Source: Batkoa obscura (lineage: Eukaryota > Entomophthoromycota > Entomophthoromycetes > Entomophthorales > Batkoaceae). Taken from it: a stretch of 64,000 nt of DNA. The first letter of the stretch is position 1, and each line of letters begins with the position of its first letter. Positions 49,201 to 61,713 of this stretch are shown piece by piece. Below the pieces are notes generated by a model, which made no database searches, had not been told where the DNA came from, and saw only the letters and a list, made by a program, of their open reading frames with translations. Position numbers and translations under genes: made by a program. The DNA is taken from positions 186,001 through 250,000 of the forward strand of contig JASVEC010000015.1 of NCBI GenBank assembly GCA_030770535.1, written 5' to 3'.

Positions 49201-49226
49201 TTGTGAATTGAACGCTTTTTACACCC
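49201..49226 (-). promoter_or_regulatory. Array promoter block, copy A
   Basis: On the minus strand it reads GTGTAAAAAGCGTTCAATTC, then ACAA. The same block (TATAAAAAGCGNTCAATTCACA type) lies at a similar place before other array genes, so it is probably a TATA box with an adjoining element. Confidence 0.5.
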
Positions 49227-50119
49227 TTATCGCTATTTTAGACAATACGTGACTAGTTTATTAATAGTTTTAACGCATCAAAAACTAATTTATTAACAGC
49301 TTTAATGTGTAATAAGAACTAATTCATTAAGCATAATAGTATATCATTAAGAACAAATTTATTTATTTATTTACTTTCTACAGTAATTGTAGAGTTTATC
49401 TTATTAATATTCATAAACAAGCATGTCTGCTTAATTTATGAAGCTAGAGGCGTAAGTTAAAAAGTCTTCATAATGAAGGGCATAAAGGGAGAATAGGCTC
49501 AATTTTTTTACACAAACCTATTGTATATGTTAAAGATAATATATATAGCTTTATATCAAATTGTTCATTTTTAATATTTAGTTGAAAGAAAATATTACTA
49601 GTAGTAAATTCTTTATCAACAGTCATGTTTTGGCTCAAAACAAAAAACTGTCCCAATGTAATATACTTTGAAGTTTTAACTATATGTAAGAACTAATTCA
49701 ATTGATTATAAACTGGAATTGTATTAAATTTGTGAAATTACAATAAAGTTGTGTAAAAAATTATATATATTGTAATCCTGAACTCATTATAATATACTAT
49801 TACTTTTACTTTAATCCAACTTAAAATTTTATGTTGTTTTCTTTATATCTCAAAGAAAGGTAATCTAACAAATTTTAAACTTGATACAATTATACATTAT
49901 ATTTTGTATAATAGATTTACTACAAAATTTTTTATCCCATCGTCAAAAATTTTTATCCAATATTTGTATTAGCTTTTTAGCCTCCTCCTGTGGGTTATTT
50001 ATTATTCAATATGTTAATTTGGAAAATTAGTATGTGCTTTTAAAATAATATATAACAGAAATTAATAAAAACATAAAAAATATGTTTAAAACTAATAAAA
50101 ATGTCAAATTTTTATTCAT
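49227..50119. other. Array spacer A-B
   Basis: AT-rich, no supported gene. Its A-proximal end is nearly identical to the region upstream of copy B. Confidence 0.5.
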
Positions 50120-50446
50120 TTAAATACTATTGATAACCTTCTTAATCCAACTTCTTGCCTTGTTTTTGGTAAACTTATTAAATGGAGCAGGAATAGTTCC
50201 TATAGCATTTTGATTTATCTTAACAACCATATCAGCAGCACTTGTTGGTAAAGTTTGTGCTGGCTTAGGTAAGCTTTGTTTATAATCCGATATTTTTTGG
50301 TTTGCTTTTTCAGTTGCTTTACCAACCACATAACGATGAGCTAAATCCATGGCTATATCGGTACCTAATTTAACACCTACTCTAGCTAGTGATGCACTAG
50401 TAACAAAGTATAAAGACAAGAGAAACAACAGAAAGAATTTAAACAT
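50120..50446 (-). CDS. Small secreted protein, array copy B
   Basis: 108 residues, intronless. Residues 1-67 are identical to copy A, and the upstream ~120 bp are almost identical too. Residues ~68-88 (PKPAQTLPTSAADMVVKINQ) instead match copy C. The segment IGTIPAPFNKFTK again resembles copy A (GIPAPFNKFTK), so B is a mosaic of A-like and C-like parts. It ends KNKARSWIKKVINSI. Function unknown. Confidence 0.8.
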   Translation of the reverse strand: MFKFFLLFLLSLYFVTSASLARVGVKLGTDIAMDLAHRYVVGKATEKANQKISDYKQSLPKPAQTLPTSAADMVVKINQNAIGTIPAPFNKFTKNKARSWIKKVINSI

Positions 50447-50505
50447 ATTTTTATATAGGCTAGCTGATAAGTATTTTATATTATACTAATTATCTAATAT
50501 TCTAA

Positions 50506-50530
50506 TTGTGAATTGAGCGCTTTTTATACC
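50506..50530 (-). promoter_or_regulatory. Array promoter block, copy B
   Basis: GGTATAAAAAGCGCTCAATT followed by CACAA, ~60-84 nt before the ATG; the clearest example of the shared block. Confidence 0.6.
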
Positions 50531-51751
50531 CTTATCACTATTTTAGACAATACGGAACTAGTTTATTAATGATACTAATAAGTATTAAGAACCAATTTAT
50601 TAAACATAACAACATGCTATTATGAATTGTTTTATGATTTATTTTCTATATTAATTGTAAAATTTAGTTTTTTAATTTTCAAGAATTATGGTTACTCAAT
50701 TTCTGAAGCTAATATATTTTTTCTAGAATACTTTAACAAAAGTTGCTATTAAAGTGACCTTAGATAAAATAAAGCTTACTTTGACGCAACTTTATCTTAA
50801 ATACAGCTAATTAAATAAAATTCAAAACCAAAATACTTATTTTAATTTAGTATAGACTTTATGGTAAAGAAGGGTTAATATATGGCAGAGTCACTTTAAT
50901 AGCATAGTTAAGTATACTATTATATTGTTCTCATCACTTCAGTAATGGGCTTAATAAATGACTTTTCGAAATAATAAACTCCACTACTTTATTTATTTCA
51001 CTGTTCCTTTTATGTTTTGTAGCTTTTACTCGATTTTATAATTTCACAGAACTATATTTTTTGGAAATTAGGTGGTGTACATTGTTATAATAGTAATTAG
51101 AAAATGTTTTTTAATTTTCATAATAAAACAAATTCTAATCAAAAAGGATCTTTTAATAAGTAATTCAAAAATAAAAATTATTGTTGCAGTAAAGAACTTT
51201 ATCCTTTTTTTAGAAAAACCATTAGGCTATTTATGAAGTTATCTGATAGTCAATCCTTTATTTGCTATCTTTTATAAAAGTTTAAAATTTTGAATTTTGT
51301 TATTTATTACAATTTAATTAATCCTCATGTTTAAGAAAATACACTAGTATTGATTAGAGGCCAAACCGCCATATCATTAGTAAAATTAGGTATGAGAGAT
51401 CTAAAGGTAATTATCAGTCCATGTCGATTCAGACTGAAAATATTTTATCAATGAGAAGTACCGAAATCCGTTTATTAAAATCTTTGAGTATAAATCGTTT
51501 TCACTTATAGTAATTAAAATTACAATAGTATGGTTTTATCTTTTGAAAAAGTAAACGTTTTTAGTTGGGCTGACAGAGCCCAATGTATATTTACCAGTAC
51601 ATTCTAAGGTAGTAACTACTGTAAAATATCGAGTATAAAGCAATATAGGCCCAAACATATGTATTAGCTTTTAGTCTCTTATAATAATAAAAATTAACTA
51701 AAGAAATACAAAATATAACTAAAATTGATGAAATATCAACCTTTTATTGAT
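50531..51751. other. Array spacer B-C
   Basis: No gene. Parts (around 50950 and 51230-51300) resemble parts of the next spacer (52410 and 52700-52760), which indicates duplication of whole units. Confidence 0.5.
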
Positions 51752-52078
51752 TTAAATGCTATTAGCAATCTCTTTAATCCAACTTCTTGCCTTTTTTTTA
51801 AAAAGTTTATTAATCTGAGCAGCACCAGCTGCTCCTGCATTTTGATTTACTTTAACAACCATATCAGCAGCACTTGTTGGTAAAGTTTGTGCTGGCTTAG
51901 GTAAGCTTTGTTTATAATCCGATATTTTTTGGTTTGCTTTTTCAGTTGCTTTACCAACCACATAACGATGAGCTAAATCCATGGCTATATCGGTACCTAA
52001 TTTAACACCTACTCTAGCTAGTGATGCACTAGTAACAAAGTATAAAGACAAGAGAAACAATAGAAAGAATTTGAACAT
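51752..52078 (-). CDS. Small secreted protein, array copy C
   Basis: 108 residues counted from the Met aligned with copies A and B; an upstream in-frame Met at 52120 would add 14 residues before the signal peptide and is unlikely. Residues 1-67 are identical to A and B, and residues 68-90 match B. The C-terminal linker (AGAAGAAQINKLFKK) is its own. The tail is KARSWIKEIANSI. The sequence upstream of the ATG differs from A and B, so the shared tract stops near the start codon. Confidence 0.8.
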   Translation of the reverse strand: MFKFFLLFLLSLYFVTSASLARVGVKLGTDIAMDLAHRYVVGKATEKANQKISDYKQSLPKPAQTLPTSAADMVVKVNQNAGAAGAAQINKLFKKKARSWIKEIANSI

Positions 52079-52146
52079 ATTGTTATATGGATTGGTTTGG
52101 AACGATTGTGTATATATCAATTATATAGTATTTTTTTTGTTGTTAA

Positions 52147-52165
52147 TTAGGTTCTTTTTATACTT
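52147..52165 (-). promoter_or_regulatory. Array promoter block, copy C
   Basis: AAGTATAAAAAGAACCTAAT type; the TATA core is kept, but the CAATTCACA part is diverged. Confidence 0.4.
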
Positions 52166-52853
52166 TTTCTTTTTCTTTTTAATAGCATGGAATTGTTTTA
52201 TTAAAGGTATAATATACTGTTAAGAAGTATCTTATTGAAAACATTAATAAATATTAATGATTTCTTCTTTATTTACTTTGTATAGTAATCGTAAAATTTG
52301 CCTTTTTAATCTAACAAATGATTATAGATGTTTGGTACAGGAAGATAAGACATTTTTTTAAAATGTTTATCTTTGCATTATTTTTATTACTTTAGTTATA
52401 GATTTAATAAATGACCTTCGGAAATAATGAAATTTAAGATTTTATCTATCTAATTTTCTTGTGGCTTATAGTTTAATATATTGTTTAATTTTATCAACTT
52501 TCTGAACTTTAATATGGTGATTTATTTATTGTTTAAAATTAAAAGAGTATGTAATTACAACATAATATTCTTTTTGCCATAGTATCTATTACTTTTTAGA
52601 TAAAACAAATTTCAATTAAAAATTTTTTTGATTAAATAGTTCAAAATAAAAATTCCTGCTGTAAAAAAACCCTTCTTTTTTCCCAAGTAGATTACTAGGC
52701 TATTTGTGAAGCCATCTAATAAGCGATTATTTATTTACTACCTTTTGTAAATCTTCAAAAGTACTGAGTTTAACGCCATTTACTGATTGTGACTCTAAGT
52801 AGTCTCCACGTTTACAAAATGCACTAGTATTTCTTGAAGTCAAACTATTATTT

Positions 52854-52951
52854 GGGGAGTATCTTTATGTTTAAGAATTTTACTAATAATTCTTCTGTTC
52901 AAATAACGCTTAAAAGATGGAAAAAGTGATGAAGCCAAAAAAATCATTCTC
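52854..52951 (+). mobile_element. MITE family 1 copy
   Basis: A diverged full-length copy (GGGGAGTATCTTTATG to AAAATCATTCTCA) with core AAATAACGCTTAAAAGATGG. Confidence 0.75.
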
Positions 52952-53329
52952 ATTTCATTTATAGAATTACGCATAAGGAATTTAAAAGTAGCTGATAATC
53001 CAAACCAATTTCAATCAAATAATTATTATTCAAGAAAACTATCAAAGTCTAACTATCATGAGTTTTATCAGTATAACTTTATCTTAGCCTATGGGGATCA
53101 AAAGTGTGCTTGTACCAATATTTCTTTTAAACTAAATTGTTACTTTATTAGGCTAATATTAGAACTCAGTATAAATTTATTAGTAGTTTATCAAATAACT
53201 AATTTAAATTATTAAGTATAAGGCCCTTTAACGTAAATAATTTAAAAGTTGATCATCAAAAAAAGCTACCTAGTAAAAAACCAAATATATATATAAGTTA
53301 CGAGACTAATTAGAATTAATAAGAATATC

Positions 53330-53608
53330 TAATTTTCATTAGTTGCTATTAGTAATTTTTTAAATTCTTTTCCTAAGTTTTTTTCTTAATTCCTTTTAAA
53401 AAAGCAGGATTATCCAGTGGTAAATGCTGTGCTTGAGATTTTGAAAGCTACGTGTTATATTATTGAATTTGAGAAGTATATTTACCTTGAGCTAAACTAT
53501 TGCGTACTTCTTAGCTACTCCCACCGCTAACCTACCTAATTTCTAAAGTGGCCTGGAACCAGTGACAAAAAAGATACATAAGAGGAAAAATAAAAAAACT
53601 TCAAACAT
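53330..53608 (-). pseudogene. Small secreted protein, array copy D (broken)
   Basis: A signal-peptide-like start (MFEVFLFFLL, then FVTGS) and a family-like continuation are recognisable on the minus strand at the expected spacing. The copy looks broken, with a few breaks. It has a TATA-like block at 53678-53700. Confidence 0.6.
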
Positions 53609-54608
53609 ATTTTGGTTGATGCTAATTAGTATTAGTTATATAAATCATATAAATTGTTTGATACTTTTATTTTCTTTAATTTGGATGCTTTTCATACTTT
53701 ATAATTTTATCAATATACCGTTAAGAGTTATTTCAATACATTGTTAAGGATTATTTTGCAACAAATATTAATTAATTATTAAGAATTATCTAATTGAGAA
53801 CATTGATGTGCTATTAATGGCTATTATACTAGAAATATTAATACACCATTGAGAATTATTTTCTAATTTACCTTTTATAGAAATTGTATAGTTTACCTTA
53901 AACATTTATAACTATGAGTACTTAATTCATGAAAATAGAATTTTTTTTTTCTTATTTTAATATAAAACCTAATTGATAATTTTCGGAAATAAATAAAATC
54001 ATTAATTCATTTATATATTTGTTATATTTCTTTGTATTTAATAATTCAGCTTATCACTTTATTTTTATTTAGGAACTTTACTAATAGTAGTTTCGAATTT
54101 TAAGCTACTTAACATAGACAAAATATTTAAAAAAGGCATTCTTATTTTTTTAAAAGCATCTTGAAAGAGGATGAACTCGCAAGATCTTTATAAAATAAAT
54201 ATCAAAATAAGAAAGCTTTGAGTTTGAGGAAGAGAGAGGCTGAAAACTATTAGGAGAAAGTGAATAGATAGCGGATAACAACTTAAATTTGCTTGTCTCG
54301 GCTTCTAATTAAGTTAGACAAAATTAGTATTTTTATACCCCAATTTATGGCGTCTATATTATAAATGTAATGAAAGAAACAGCACGTAGTGAGGGTATAG
54401 AGAAGTTGCTAATAAAAACTAATAGAAAAAATTGAGGGTAAAGTAGAAAAGATCAGAATCTCATTGCATTCTAATACTTTAACCACAATAACTTAAATAT
54501 TTATAACATTTTTAATCGATTTTATAAGCAAAATTATCAGCATTGATAGGAATTTCAGGTTAGCCATGAAGTAGTCATTTAAAATGTTCATTCCTTTATT
54601 AATATGCA

Positions 54609-54698
54609 GGGGTATTTTGGCTTCACCTTTTTCATTTTTTAAGCGCTATTTAAGTGGAAAAATTGTTAATAGAATTCTTGAACACAAAAATACACCCC
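54609..54698 (-). mobile_element. MITE family 1 copy
   Basis: A reverse copy with core TTTTAAGCGCTATTTAAGTG and ends GGGGTATTTTGG / AATACACCCCTA. Confidence 0.8.
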
Positions 54699-54702
54699 TA
54701 TA

Positions 54703-55763
54703 CATTTATTTAAAAAAAATTAAATTGTTACTACTAGAATTTGTGAAACTTTAAAAAAAGGTACATTTAATGCAAACAACTTAAAAGTAAGTATTGATAA
54801 AGCAAATTGCTTAAAAATTGTTTTATAAGGTAAAATCAAATCTTTTAGTTGGCGTATTACTTTTTTAAATAATCTCCGTTATTTATCAAAATTCAATTTT
54901 ATATCATGTAACATACATGTTTGTCATTGTATTAAAAAGTTGATAAATATCGAGAGTAGTTTTAAAGTTAATAGCCAAAACCATAATCATAAACTAAATT
55001 TGTTTTCTTACTGAATAGAACTCTTTATCTCCTATTCGTTTTATCTTTAAACAGTACGTTATTTATATTTTTAATTCCAGTCCATAATTCCATCTCGTTT
55101 ATCTCAGTTCTGTAAGTTGCTATTTATTAAAATACTCAATAAATAATTGTATATAGCTATTGACGAACAGGCTATGGAAAGAAGTAAAGATGTACTAGCT
55201 ATGACAAGTCCTTAAAGTATACAAATTAGATCAAACAGTCAGTTTAAACTTAGCCTTCAAAAAAACTAAGGTCAATACTAACAACACTAATGATTAGTAA
55301 TAACTTAAAACAATCCCTACTTTATAAATTATCTATATTGTTTATAAATCGTTTTTTATATCCCTTATAATTATTCATAAGAGGTTTAGAAATATTTTCT
55401 AACCTCAATCTTTTTCAATTTCAAGGCTATTAATCAATGAAAATAATCAATATCAATTAGCTAAAATGTTATAAGTAAATATTTACATTTTGTTATTATA
55501 GTGTTGGATGTACATGGGGTCGGGTTTTATAATCATATAAAATACTTTTTTAATTAACCTAGTTTTGTAACTTATTAATCTACTGACGGACTCATTAGAT
55601 AATAATATCCTAGGGTATCAAGCTTACAGATATTATCGAAAGTTTTAATGCCAACTTTGGTATCGTGAAATCGTAATTTAAAGCATTTTGTAATAAAAAA
55701 ACAATTATAAAACAATATAAAACATGGTCATATATTTATAAAAAATATCGAATTTTTATTGTG
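54703..55763. other. Array spacer D-E
   Basis: No gene. About 54730-55180 resembles 59600-60080 in order and sequence (for example TTATCAAAATTCAATTT, GTTGATAAAT/GTTGACAAAT), part of the duplicated unit. Confidence 0.5.
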
Positions 55764-56039
55764 TTAAAATCTATTAGTGATTTTTTTAACCCATCTTTTC
55801 CCAAAAGAACCTTTTTTAATCCTATCAAAGTTTTCAATACTTTGCTTTGTTGGATTATATGTTGGAACTTTTGGCACATCTGTTTTTGCTTTTGGCACCT
55901 GATCCTCCATTTTACCAACAACATAACGATGAGCTAAATCTTTAGCTACTTCTGTGCCTAATTTAACGCCTGCTCTGAGTATTCCGGAACCAGTAACAAA
56001 GTATAAAGATAAGAGGAAGAATAGGTAGAATTTGAACAT
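55764..56039 (-). CDS. Small secreted protein, array copy E
   Basis: 91 residues. The signal peptide is MFKFYLFFLLSLYFVTGSG. The conserved middle is LRAGVKLGTEVAKDLAHRYV. A Pro/Lys-rich linker (KAKTDVPKVPTYNPTKQS) is followed by the family tail FGKRWVKKITNRF. It is clearly a paralogue of A-C but older, and shorter in the linker. Basic, no cysteine, intronless. Confidence 0.8.
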   Translation of the reverse strand: MFKFYLFFLLSLYFVTGSGILRAGVKLGTEVAKDLAHRYVVGKMEDQVPKAKTDVPKVPTYNPTKQSIENFDRIKKGSFGKRWVKKITNRF

Positions 56040-56095
56040 GTTATAAGATGTATTGATTAATAACTATTATTTATGTTAATTGTGTATTTTTTTTA

Positions 56096-56120
56096 CTGTG
56101 AATTGAACCCTTTTTATACT
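56096..56120 (-). promoter_or_regulatory. Array promoter block, copy E
   Basis: AGTATAAAAAGGGTTCAATT followed by CACAG, ~57-81 nt before the ATG. Confidence 0.55.
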
Positions 56121-56575
56121 TTTTATTTCCAATAACATATTGTTGGAAGCTATCTGTTTAGAAATATTAACACGATATAAAGAATTACCAAGAAATATTT
56201 TTTATTTACTTTTTATAGTAATTCTCTACTCTATCTTTAAAATATTATAAATAACTATGGGCCCTTAATTTATGAAACTGATTTATTTCTTTGAAGCTAT
56301 TTACTTTTGTATTGTTTAATCACACTGGCTATATAATTTGGTAAATAAGCTACTAAGTCAATAAATTTATTCACCTATTTTTACTATTATTTCACCTTCA
56401 TTACTGTTATTTCACTCTTATAATAGCATATGGACATGGTTTCTTATTTAATATTTTAGTTTTAATATTTCCAAATCCTAAACTGTCTAAAACATAGTCA
56501 TAATATCAAAACAAAGAAAGAAATATTCATGTATTAATTTTTATTATTATTATAATTAATATTTAAATAACATAA

Positions 56576-56670
56576 GGGGATGTATTTTTGTGTTTAAGAA
56601 TTTTACTAACAAATTTTCCGCTTAAATAGTGCTTAAAAATGGAAAAAGTAATGAAATTAAAAAACACTCC
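56576..56670 (+). mobile_element. MITE family 1 copy
   Basis: A full-length copy (GGGGATGTATTTTTGTG to AACACTCCTA) with core AAATAGTGCTTAAAAATGG. Confidence 0.8.
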
Positions 56671-56842
56671 TATAAGCCCCTTTACATTAATATCTTTATA
56701 TATATATAATAGAAAAAATATATTATCACCTGATATGGTTTTAACTTAGCAAATTTATAATGAGATACAAAAATAAAAAGCTTTGCTTCTCTTCAATCTA
56801 TCCAACTGCCTTCTTAAATACCTCCTTTGAATTAAATGCCTC

Positions 56843-57306
56843 TGTGAAATCTGGTACTCAGCGTTTAGAGTCAAGAACAGCTATTGCTGGGTTAACTACA
56901 GTATAAGTCGAAAGGTCTTAGTTTATGCGACTGAGATGGACTTGGATTATGAAGAATAGCACGTAATAGGTTACAAGCTATATAAGATAAATAGAATAGA
57001 CAATACTAATGTAAAAATCTACGTAAAATACTATTAAGAAAACTTAGCGGCTTTATTAAATGCTCGAGATATCAGGGAATAATTCAGTTAAAAAGCCTCG
57101 AGCTATTATGTTTTAGAACCTCTTTTATACTCCGACAAATATAAATATCAAAACGAGGGGAGAATATTCTTTGAGACGAAGATAGGAATTCTCTTAACAA
57201 ATCAGAATAACATTATGGGACTAATTGTCTCTATAATCAAGAATACGACAGCTTAGGCGATTATTATGTTATAATTAACTATGGGGCTGACAAAGCGATA
57301 TTTCAC
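56843..57306 (+). mobile_element. Solo-LTR-like element (copy 4)
   Basis: 464 bp, same orientation as copy 1 and very similar to it. Flanks GCCTC and GCTTC look like a 5-bp target duplication with one change. It sits inside the secreted-protein array, between copies E and F. Confidence 0.65.
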
Positions 57307-57932
57307 GCTTCTCTCCCTTCAATGAGAAGCGTTAATCATATTATAGTCCAAGTAATTTACATTCCATCTTTCTTAATATTAAAAGGATACTAAAAGCTTG
57401 GACTCTCTTCTTGTACCTCCTACACTTTCAGAATGGTATCATTAAATGATATAGTCTCTAAATTATATGACATTGGCATTTATATCTCTATCCTAGTTAA
57501 TGAAACACCTGAGGCTAATTTCTTTAAAAAAAATCCATTTAATAAGCTTTTTAAAGGATTTGGTTGAGCTAAACAATTTCTATATGTTATTCTTTAAAAA
57601 GCCTTGAGGTTGTATCTATAACGTCAGTTATTGATCGTAACACAATGAGATTAGCCCACTTACAATACAAGTGAATGTCGCTTACAAATCAACTTATTAT
57701 ATTATCTTTAGGATTGGCAATGAGAGATTTACAAGTGTTTAATAGCTCGAGTTAATCTAATCGAAAAGTACTAGTTAATGAAAGCCATCAAAGTTTACTT
57801 ATTAAAGAAATATGAATTTTTGTTTCTTTTTGGTCATGCTAATCGAAAATTTATTAAACTTAGTTTTTTAAAACACAATTAATAATCTAAACTATACAAA
57901 TAAAAGTGTTGAAAGTTTAATGGTTTTATTGA
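57307..57932. other. Array spacer between the solo LTR and copy F
   Basis: AT-rich, no gene. Around 57700-57770 (GGATTGGCAATGAGAG) it resembles 51390 and 63530, consistent with the duplicated unit. Confidence 0.45.
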
Positions 57933-58206
57933 TTAAAAGCTATCGATAATCTTTTTAATCCATCTCTTCCTGAACCTAACCTTTTGAGCCTTATTAAATA
58001 ACCCAACATCTAACTTTCTTGGTGGTAGTACTTTACACGATGTATCCACTATTTTGATTTGATATCTAATTTTCTATTATACCAATAGTGGAATGACAAG
58101 ATAATCTTCAAATACTTCAGTGCTTGGTTTAATACTTGCTTTGATTAATGCAGAAGTAGTACCAAAACATAAGGATAAGAGGAAGAATAGGTAAAATTTG
58201 AATATG
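57933..58206 (-). pseudogene. Small secreted protein, array copy F (broken)
   Basis: Family-like hydrophobic start (FKFYLFFLLSLCF) and family tail (KRWIKKIIDSF) are visible on the minus strand with the right spacing. The copy looks broken, with about two or three breaks. The promoter-like block at 58265-58285 is kept in part. Confidence 0.6.
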
Positions 58207-59148
58207 TTTCAGTATGTATTGACTATATACATTAAATATTATAATAATCATTTACATATTTTTGTTGTGAATCGAACGCTTTTTGTTTGTATCTTTATTA
58301 TCATACAATTATTTTATAAGAGGTTTTAATATATCATTGAGAAATGTTTTATTAGTTATCAATAAACATCAATGACTGCTTTTTCATTTACTTTCTATAG
58401 TAATTGTAAAACCTACGTTTTCAATATTAATAAATGATAATAAGTGTTCAATATGTGAAATCGAGACATTTTTTAAGTTATTATTTATATTATTTATGCT
58501 TCTTTAAAAATAAAATTTAATTAATTGCCTACGGAATTAATAGTATGACCTTCGGAAATAATGATATTCTTTATTCTTACCTATTCAAATTCTAAGTGCT
58601 TATAAAATGAACAAACTATTGAGACAGGAAAAAACATTTACAATATCAAGTTTTATTTATATAATATAAAACATTTGAAATAATATAAAGCAATTTATAT
58701 TATCTCGTTTTATAAACTTATAAATACCAAAATCCATGTTTTTGTTTTATTTCTATTTCAGTTTTTATTAAACTATTGAAATAGAAAGCTTTTACTTATA
58801 ACAATAATATTCAAAAAAATTAAAAACAGCAGCCTAAGTGCTTACAATATAACCAATAAAATCATTCATAAAACCATGAATATATATTCATGAGATAATT
58901 AGATAGGCAAGTAACAATTATCTAGTATGTTTGAATGTTTGCTTTCGTTCTCCTTTTTTAAGACACTTTCCTTTTGTTATCAGAGCGGCTCTTCTACCTA
59001 TAGCTAGTCCTGCCATTTAGATCATATGTTACTATCTCAAAGAACTGAATTACAACATGACTAAAGTAATCTTGTCAATCAAAGTGACTATCAAACGACG
59101 GAAAGCTTTAACTTAAAAAGGGCTCACCTACTCTTTTCTCTGTTAATT

Positions 59149-59235
59149 GGGCGTTTTTTTGGTTTCATTGCTTTTTGCGTTTTTAAGCGCTATTTGAGTG
59201 GAAAGGCTACAATTAAAGCTAAACAAAAAACTACC
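59149..59235 (-). mobile_element. MITE family 1, diverged copy
   Basis: Core TTTTTAAGCGCTATTTGAGT and GTTTTTTTGGTTTCATTGC are kept; the other end is diverged. Confidence 0.7.
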
Positions 59236-60419
59236 TTATAAACCCTCTAAAGATAAAAAATATTCGAGTCAATTCTTTTTGATCCCTGCATTCAAAGCGT
59301 CAGCTACTAGATAGTATTTGGGTTGTAAAGCGCCTATGCTTAGTACCTCAGAATTATTAATGTTATTTCTTATTTCTTTTTCTTTTTCCTGGTTCAGTTT
59401 AAAATCTTGGATGGTATATGTAGCAACAAACCCTCTTTTGGGTTTTTCCTTATATATAAATAAAACGCTTTCCTCTCTAGATAGGAATATAAAAATTCTT
59501 AAATAATAACAGGAAATTCAAGGCGATTACAAGATAATTATACAAAACAACTATTACTCTATTAGTATCTGTACATAATCTTTTATAGCAAAATTGTTTG
59601 TTACTAAAGCTAGTAAAAATTCAAAAAAAATTAGACTAATGCTATATAACTTATAAAGCAAGTATTGATTAAAACCGCCTTATTTATATAATCATTTTAT
59701 AAGGCAAAGCCAAATTCTCTAGCTAATGTATAATTTTGTTATAATGATTTCTATTTTTTATCAAAATTCAATTTGTACAATGTTCATTTTTGCCATTGTA
59801 AAAAGTTGACAAATAAAGAAAGTGAAGTTTGAAGTCAAAAAAGTAAAATCATAATTGAAGTCAATAATTTTCGGTAAGATTAAATTTTTAAATAATAAAA
59901 TAGAGCTTACCAAACGCTGATCATAATGATTGAATCCTATTGCTTTGTTATTTTATTTTGGAATATTATGATTTACTTTTTATTGCTGGCTGTGAACCCA
60001 TTACTTCCAGGTAACTCCTGTAAGTTATTAATTAATGATAAATTCAATAATCAAAATTCTTGTTTAAATAATCGATAAATAAACTACAAAGCAGATATAA
60101 TAACTACAAGAGTTCAAACTCAAATCAAATAATTATTTGTACAACATCCTTTGTAGACTTTTAAGACTACTATTGACACGAAAATTGTTAAATCGTAAAT
60201 GAAAGCTACGTTTACTTGAAAATTAAACTAGTGTTACCTATAACTCAGTCTATTATATTACCTGCAAAAGTAGATAAGGAAGATCTAAAAGTAGTTAATA
60301 GCCAAGATCAACTTGACTAAAATACTGTTACATTAATGATAATAATTAAAGCCAGTTAGATAAAAATAATATGAATAGTATAAATAAAATGCTAACACTT
60401 GATTGTGAAAATAAGAGAT

Positions 60420-60516
60420 GGGGTGTTTTTTTGGCCTGATCGCTTTTTCCATTTTTTAAGTGCTATTTGAATGAAAAAACTATCACTAAAATTCTTAAAC
60501 ATAAAAATACATCCCC
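60420..60516 (-). mobile_element. MITE family 1 copy
   Basis: A reverse full-length copy (GGGGTGTTTTTTTGG to ATACATCCCCA). Confidence 0.8.
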
Positions 60517-60879
60517 AGATGTAGCAAGAGTCTATTTTCCTTTAATAACAAATGCATTTTTTCAATTAGGCAAGTATCACAATTTAGAATTAGTTTACTA
60601 TTGAAAATCACTACATGATAATGAGTCTATAAAAAAGAAAATTAGAAATTGCATTGAGAAGATTCCTAATATTATTTAACTTAATAAACATTAGAATTTT
60701 TTAAATAATTTGATTATTGTTATATTCTAATTAATGATTTTTTAATTTTTCAAAATACTTGAAAACCTGGTTAAGATTCTACTACCAAACAACTATAGAC
60801 TTATAATTTGATCATGTCATGGATTTTGTTGATAAATTAGCTGTGAACTGCAATAAACTGCCATAATAAGTAATATATA

Positions 60880-60975
60880 GGGATGTATTCTTTTGTTTAA
60901 GAATTTTACCAGCAATCTTTTATTCAAATAGCGCTTAAAAAATGGAAAAAACAATGAAACCGAAAAAAACACTTA
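60880..60975 (+). mobile_element. MITE family 1 copy
   Basis: A forward copy with core CAAATAGCGCTTAAAAAATG; the right end is diverged (ACACTTACA). Confidence 0.75.
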
Positions 60976-61342
60976 CATATAATGTTTCAAATCAATTTTT
61001 AGTAAAGGACTATTAATAGATAAGGATAACCAAAATCGATTGATGAAGCACCATAAATAAAATAATTAAGTTTGATTATCATAGTAAGAGATATATTGAT
61101 GAACAGTTATTGCTTTTATATAATACAATTTTGAATTAAGCTGGCATCATAGTTTTTAATTCATTAAATTCCTCTGTGTTGTGATTAATTTGACTACTGA
61201 TTTATCAATCTAAATCTAGGGATCTAAACTTCTTTTTTCAAAATTAGACTGATATGAAGTTTCTTGCAAAAAGTAATTTTATATTTAAACAATAGCGAAT
61301 ATTAGCAACCCTTTAAATGCATCAAAATTTTATTAAATTAGA

Positions 61343-61657
61343 TTAGAGCTTATTAACAATCTTTTGGATCCAGCTTCTGCTCTTGTTCATGAAACCATGC
61401 TTATGAACGAAATCTTTTTCAGATTTTGATGCTTTTGGTAGAACTGGGGTTGACTTTGGCTCTACTTGAACTTTTATCTTTGGTTGTGAGCTTGGTCTTC
61501 GGTTTGAATTCCCTGTCAACTTTTCAGTTCCAAAGCTATGAACTTGATCTGTAATTATTTTCCCTACTCCTTCAGCTGCTTTAATCACTTTAGATGTTCT
61601 AGAAGAAGCAGCAAAGTATAAGAATAAGAGGAAGAATAAGTAAAATTTAATCATCAT
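61343..61657 (-). CDS. Small secreted protein, array copy G
   Basis: 104 residues. The signal peptide is MMIKFYLFFLLFLYFAASS. The mature region is strongly diverged: KVIKAAEGVGKIITDQVHSF, then a Pro/Lys/Ser-rich linker (RRPSSQPKIKVQVEPKS). The family tail is kept: KSRSWIQKIVNKL. It is basic, cysteine-free and intronless. The most diverged intact member, it shows that the signal peptide and tail are the conserved parts. Confidence 0.78.
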   Translation of the reverse strand: MMIKFYLFFLLFLYFAASSRTSKVIKAAEGVGKIITDQVHSFGTEKLTGNSNRRPSSQPKIKVQVEPKSTPVLPKASKSEKDFVHKHGFMNKSRSWIQKIVNKL

Positions 61658-61713
61658 TTTATGAATGTTAGCTATCAGTTATTATGTACTATATTGATTG
61701 ATACTTTTATTTC

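Larger units (their letters stand above)
58286..61342. other. Array spacer F-G with three MITEs
   Basis: The longest spacer in the array (~3 kb). It holds MITEs at 59149, 60420 and 60880 and sequence resembling 54730-55180. No gene copy is recognisable in it; a short plus-strand ORF near 59318 is not supported. Confidence 0.5.

Noticed and set aside
49468-49656. 62-codon minus-strand ORF between array copies A and B
   Set aside because: Lacks the family signal peptide, tail and promoter block; looks like chance.
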